DNA of 8,556 nt. Source: Gammaproteobacteria bacterium. Its GTDB lineage: Bacteria > Pseudomonadota > Gammaproteobacteria > Steroidobacterales > Woeseiaceae. The notes under the pieces were generated by a model that was not told where the DNA came from, made no database searches, and worked only from the letters and a program-made list of their open reading frames with translations. The stretch is from NCBI GenBank assembly GCA_029881015.1, contig JAOUNK010000137.1, positions 1 through 8,556 on the forward strand. Reading direction: 5' to 3'. The position numbers and the translations under genes were made by a program. Positions 5,011 to 8,556 of this stretch are shown one piece after another; the first letter of the stretch is position 1; each line of letters starts with the position of its first letter.

Positions 5011-7551
5011 ATGGCCACAGAACAATTCGCCGCATTTGAAGAAATCATCGCCGCACCCGGCATAATCCCGGGCGGCGATAATGACGGGCGCTTTCGGCCC
5101 GAATCGCCGTTTCTCCCGGAGCCGGAGTACTCGCGCGACGTTGCGTTGCCCTCCGAGCGCGATCGCCCGGTCGCGGCGGCCGTTCGGGAGGCCATCGAAT
5201 CACCCTTTGTTTCCGAATACGTACTCGAAACCGCGGACGCGGACTTCGAAAGCCCCGAGGAGGCTTACCTTCGGGAAGTGATGGAGGAGCTTTATGATGA
5301 GGAGTTCAACGAGGCAGTCGAAGATCTCGTTAATCACCTGCGCGGTGTGCATGAAGATCGCTTCCGGGGCGAACTCGACCATGATCCCGTTGCTGCGGAG
5401 CAGGAATTAGCACACTACCTGGAGCCCCTCAACAGGGAGATCGAGAGCGCAATTGACTCGCTCATCGAGGGCCTCGTTCAAATTGACAATGATGCGTTGA
5501 CCGAAGAGCAACTCGACGCGTTCCTGGAATCGGCTGACTACGAGGCGAACCTCGAGGAGCCAGAGTTCCAGTTCTTCTTTAAGAAAATCTGGCGCAAAGC
5601 GAAGAAGCTGGCCAAGAAGGGACTCAAAGTCATCAAGAAACTTTCGCCGGTACACATCATTCTCGGGAAACTCAAGAAACTCGTCCGGCCGCTGCTGATG
5701 CGTGTATTGAAATTTGCGCTCAACAAAATCCCTGCGCGGTTTCGACCGATCGCAAAGCGGCTGGCTCGACGCTTCCTGAAAGGCACGCTGGGAGAGGTTG
5801 CCGAGGAAGACTTCGATGGGGAGTATATCGACTACGAGGATTCTCTCGAGCAGGCGGATCAGGACGCCATTGATCCGAAAGTCGCGCTCCCGCCACCTAG
5901 CATCGTGGCCACGGAGTTCGATACGTTATTGGCCGGATACGTGATCGAGGGGCCGGACTACGACCACGACCCATCCGTTGTGCAATACATGAACCAGGAC
6001 GACATGGAGGAACGGAGCTCTGGTGACATGCTGGACCGGGCCAAGGATCAGTTCATCCGAGGCATAGCTTCGGCTGAATCAGAAGAGCAAGCGATCGCGG
6101 AAGTGGAGCGTTTCATTCCTGCGATCCTCATGGGTCTCAAGCTCGGTATCAAAGTGATAGGCCGGCGGCGCGTCGTCAACTTCCTCGCAAAACTCGTTGC
6201 AAAGTTGATCAGCCGATTTGTCGGTCGCCAAGCAGCGGTTCCGCTGTCGCGCGCGCTCGTCGACGCCGGCCTCAGTCTCGTAAGCCTCGAAACTCCCGAA
6301 GACATGCAGTATGCAACGGGCGAAGTGCTGGCCGAAACCATTGAGGACACGATTACCGACATCGTCACCGAAGTGCCAGAAGAGGCATTCGATGACGAAG
6401 AGATGTTGGAGCTGTATGCCCAGGAGGCATTCGACCGGGCCGTCGCGAAAAACTTCCCGCCCCAGATGCTGCGGCGTCGGCTGCGCCGCGTTCCGCACGC
6501 GAAGGCAACGTGGATTGTCATGCCGAGGGGGCGTCGCGCCAAGAAATACAAGAAATACAGCCAGACCTTTCCGGTCAAACTGTCCGCGCCGATGGCGCGC
6601 CGCATAAGGACGTTCGGCGGCCAGACGTTGTACGGATACCTAATGAACCAACTTGGCTTACCTGTCGACAAGCAGTCCATCAAGGGGCGCCTGCATCTTT
6701 ACGAGGGCATGCGCGGTGCATCACTCAGCGACATCAGTCACCTCGAACGAAAAGTAGACGGCCTAGGCTCTCGGGAGCGGGCCGCGTGGATGAAGATCCA
6801 CCCGCTTACCCCGCAAGCGGCCGCCCTGTTGATTCCGCAACATGTCGGGCTGGCACAGAATGTGAGCGAGCGATTCTTGGTGAACAGGTTACGGACAGCG
6901 ATCGGCCAGCGATTCTATTACCTCGAAATCCCGGGCGCTCGGATGCTCCGAGCACCGGCTGGCGCGGCACAGCGTGGTACGCACGGCAACGCGGCGGCCA
7001 GCCCGGCGAGAGCCAATGAACTCAATGTCACTTTCGATTTTCGTTCGCAGGAAATTCGCATCTACGACTTCATCAGCGAGGCGAAAGCCACGCGTCTCGT
7101 CCGGGAAATCAGGAAGGGCGCAGCGAGAGCCACCTTCGTCCGTCACGTTCGGATGCGCCTGTCCCGCAAGCTGCGACGACTCTTGACGGGTCCACCGGAC
7201 CGACACATCAGGTTTGCAAAGGACGCGTCGTCCGCGAAAAGTACGGCATCCATTGCACCCGCACTGCGATTCGCCGGGAAGACCGTGTCGCGCGCCATCA
7301 CAAACCTTGTCACGAAATCGCTATTGGGATCAATGCGAAAGGACAATGGGGCCATATTGCGACAGTTCGCGAAGGCCGCTGAGGCACGAGAAGACGGCGT
7401 CACGGTGCAAATCACGATTTCACGAGCCAGCGAAGTATTCGCCATATTCCAGCCGCTGGCGGCGAAACGCATTCGGGCCCTCTCAAAGCTCCGGCAGTCC
7501 GGCATCGACGGAGCCCTGAGCGTCAAAGTGCAGCCGGGTTTCCACAAGTAG
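5011..7551 (+). CDS. Large charge-segmented protein of unknown function, 846 aa
   Basis: I cannot assign a known domain. Residues 1-60 are Pro/Glu-rich and probably disordered, with repeated ESPF motifs (31-34, 63-66). Residues 61-187 are strongly acidic and helical (EEAYLREVMEELYDEEF at 83-99). Residues 188-259 have no Asp or Glu but about 25 Lys/Arg, with Lys spaced as on amphipathic helices (FFKKIWRKAKKLAKKGLKVI). Residues 262-345 are acidic again. A second basic, hydrophobic block (375-414, GRRRVVNFLAKLVAKLI) is followed by acidic 427-474. The C-terminal half (485-846) is markedly basic with no acidic block, split by an Ala/Gly/Arg/Ser-rich linker (642-670), and ends with RHVRMRLSRKLRRLL (711-725) and further helices. 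There is no signal peptide. GAGG (5000-5003) supports the ATG. The next gene, an HExxH metallopeptidase, begins 11 bases after the stop, so they form an operon. From memory, similar acidic-then-KK-rich proteins occur in other Proteobacteria without known function. A membrane-active or injected effector is possible but unproven. Confidence 0.85.
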   Translation: MATEQFAAFEEIIAAPGIIPGGDNDGRFRPESPFLPEPEYSRDVALPSERDRPVAAAVREAIESPFVSEYVLETADADFESPEEAYLREVMEELYDEEFNEAVEDLVNHLRGVHEDRFRGELDHDPVAAEQELAHYLEPLNREIESAIDSLIEGLVQIDNDALTEEQLDAFLESADYEANLEEPEFQFFFKKIWRKAKKLAKKGLKVIKKLSPVHIILGKLKKLVRPLLMRVLKFALNKIPARFRPIAKRLARRFLKGTLGEVAEEDFDGEYIDYEDSLEQADQDAIDPKVALPPPSIVATEFDTLLAGYVIEGPDYDHDPSVVQYMNQDDMEERSSGDMLDRAKDQFIRGIASAESEEQAIAEVERFIPAILMGLKLGIKVIGRRRVVNFLAKLVAKLISRFVGRQAAVPLSRALVDAGLSLVSLETPEDMQYATGEVLAETIEDTITDIVTEVPEEAFDDEEMLELYAQEAFDRAVAKNFPPQMLRRRLRRVPHAKATWIVMPRGRRAKKYKKYSQTFPVKLSAPMARRIRTFGGQTLYGYLMNQLGLPVDKQSIKGRLHLYEGMRGASLSDISHLERKVDGLGSRERAAWMKIHPLTPQAAALLIPQHVGLAQNVSERFLVNRLRTAIGQRFYYLEIPGARMLRAPAGAAQRGTHGNAAASPARANELNVTFDFRSQEIRIYDFISEAKATRLVREIRKGAARATFVRHVRMRLSRKLRRLLTGPPDRHIRFAKDASSAKSTASIAPALRFAGKTVSRAITNLVTKSLLGSMRKDNGAILRQFAKAAEAREDGVTVQITISRASEVFAIFQPLAAKRIRALSKLRQSGIDGALSVKVQPGFHK

Positions 7552-7562
7552 CAGGCCGATCG

Positions 7563-8556
7563 ATGACGACTTCGAACGAGCATCGCACACAGCTACTGCA
7601 TTGGCAGCTTGCCATCGAGCGGCTTGCCAGGCTCGAAGACAGTGCTTCGGCGGAAGGGTGGATTCGTTTGGAGAGACAGTCGAATGCGGTCATTCGCTCG
7701 TCCCTGCGCAAAACGATCGCGAAACTTCACCGCGATGCACAAAGGCTCTCGGACTCAATAGGCATCGAGGATAATGAGCAAATTGCCTCCCGGATACTTC
7801 GCATCCGCGAGGACTACCTGCGCACGGAGAAGGTCGTCAACTTCTTCGCGGACGCGATAAACACACGCTCCTCCGAGAAAATAGGAAATGTTCTTCGCGG
7901 ACTAGACAGAATCGCGTCCGAGGGCATGAACAGGATTCTCGGGCCGCTCGGCTACAGTACGCCGCCAGTGCTCGTGTTCAAGGATGCCGGTCTCGGCGCG
8001 GCCATCATGCGCAGCGGCCAGTATCTGTGGGATCGGCGCAGCATCAATCCTGTTGCAGCCATCAAGGTCGTGGGCCACAACCTGTACACGGCGACCAGCA
8101 TCTTGCACGAGCTGGGCCACCAGGTCAGTCACATGACGGGGTGGAAGAAGGAGTTGGGCGATGCGCTGCAGCGCGCTATCCCCGGCGACCTCGGTGCTGT
8201 GTGGCGAAGCTGGTCATCCGAGGTTTCGGCGGACGCCATTGCGCTCGTGTTTGCAGGACATGCAAGCATTGCGGCGCTGCGTAATGTTGTAGACGGCGGT
8301 CCGCGACGGGTATTTCAGTTTCACACTGGCGACCCCCACCCGATCGGCATGTTGCGTGTACTGATGACGTGCCGGTTTGCGCGCCTGTGTCTCGGCGGTG
8401 GGCTCCTGCATCCCGCGACCGACAATGCGGATGAGACGGCACCGTGGCTGTCGCTCGAAAGCGCATGGCGTCAGAAATACCCACTACGCGGTGCGAGTGA
8501 TTCAGTGCAGAGAATCATTGCTGGGTCGGATCCGCTCCTGCCAACGATAGCGAAGG
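7563..8556 (+). CDS. HExxH zinc-metallopeptidase-like protein (partial, runs off right edge)
   Basis: An open frame from ATG at 7563 with no stop through the window end gives 331 residues. CAGG (7552-7555) is a weak ribosome binding site. Residues 1-130 are helical and charged, without a signal peptide. The likely active site is H182-E-L-G-H186 in LHELGHQVSH: two zinc-binding His and the catalytic Glu183. A probable third ligand is Glu220 in SSEVSADAIAL, which has the E-x-x-x-D pattern seen after HExxH in gluzincin-type enzymes. Downstream GDPHPIGMLRV (256-266) resembles a His-Pro motif seen in related uncharacterised metallopeptidase-like proteins. The 11-base gap after the 846-residue gene indicates one operon. 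It may process that protein or a target protein, but the substrate cannot be read from sequence. All three presumed zinc ligands are present, so activity is plausible. Exact family is uncertain and the C-terminus is missing. Confidence 0.88.
   Translation, partial: MTTSNEHRTQLLHWQLAIERLARLEDSASAEGWIRLERQSNAVIRSSLRKTIAKLHRDAQRLSDSIGIEDNEQIASRILRIREDYLRTEKVVNFFADAINTRSSEKIGNVLRGLDRIASEGMNRILGPLGYSTPPVLVFKDAGLGAAIMRSGQYLWDRRSINPVAAIKVVGHNLYTATSILHELGHQVSHMTGWKKELGDALQRAIPGDLGAVWRSWSSEVSADAIALVFAGHASIAALRNVVDGGPRRVFQFHTGDPHPIGMLRVLMTCRFARLCLGGGLLHPATDNADETAPWLSLESAWRQKYPLRGASDSVQRIIAGSDPLLPTIAK

Noticed and set aside
6048..6683. Minus-strand 211-codon open frame
   Set aside because: Lies wholly within the 846-aa gene on the opposite strand; Arg/Ser-rich low-complexity translation typical of an antisense frame in G+C-rich DNA.
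1..8556. CRISPR arrays, rRNA genes, intact tRNA genes, riboswitches
   Set aside because: No regularly spaced repeats, rRNA-like segments, complete cloverleaf or recognisable riboswitch core was seen on reading both strands.

Overview
The window looks like part of a proteobacterial chromosome, most likely beta- or gammaproteobacterial. The left edge carries the tail of a bacterial alpha-2-macroglobulin gene overlapping a penicillin-binding protein 1C gene, a pair typical of these bacteria, and a tRNA-Phe fragment further on fits the same groups. Hand counts of single 60-base lines give about 58% G+C in pbpC, 48-50% at 3181-3900, and 68% near the start of the large gene at 5011. I read this as core chromosome on the left followed by acquired DNA.

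Layout. (1) 3-2476, core cell-envelope module: last 47 codons of the alpha-2-macroglobulin (yfhM-type) gene and a complete pbpC, joined by a 4-base overlap. (2) 2477-3137, junction: a minus-strand 3' half of tRNA-Phe that stops inside the anticodon loop, as left by a tRNA-targeting integrase, then gene-free DNA and a decayed DDE transposase tail with a frameshift. (3) 3138-3889, lower-G+C minus-strand pair: an intact 138-residue protein of unknown function and, upstream of it, a cysteine-containing small reading frame interrupted by TGA. (4) 4119-4841, an orphan LuxR/NarL-type regulator whose receiver domain has lost most of its phosphorylation-switch residues and which probably starts at TTG. 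(5) 5011-8556, a two-gene operon: an 846-residue protein made of strongly acidic and strongly basic blocks, then, 11 bases later, an HExxH zinc-metallopeptidase-like gene that runs off the right edge.

How the parts may fit together. The alpha-2-macroglobulin and PBP1C act together at the periplasmic face of the envelope. The right-hand genes look like a separate accessory system: a regulator next to a charge-segmented, possibly membrane-active protein and a metallopeptidase. That pair is the best candidate for an undescribed system. A role as a secreted or injected effector with a processing peptidase is inference only; no secretion structural gene is visible here. The tRNA fragment places the likely island boundary near 2563 and predicts an intact tRNA-Phe gene, minus strand, beyond the right end of the window.
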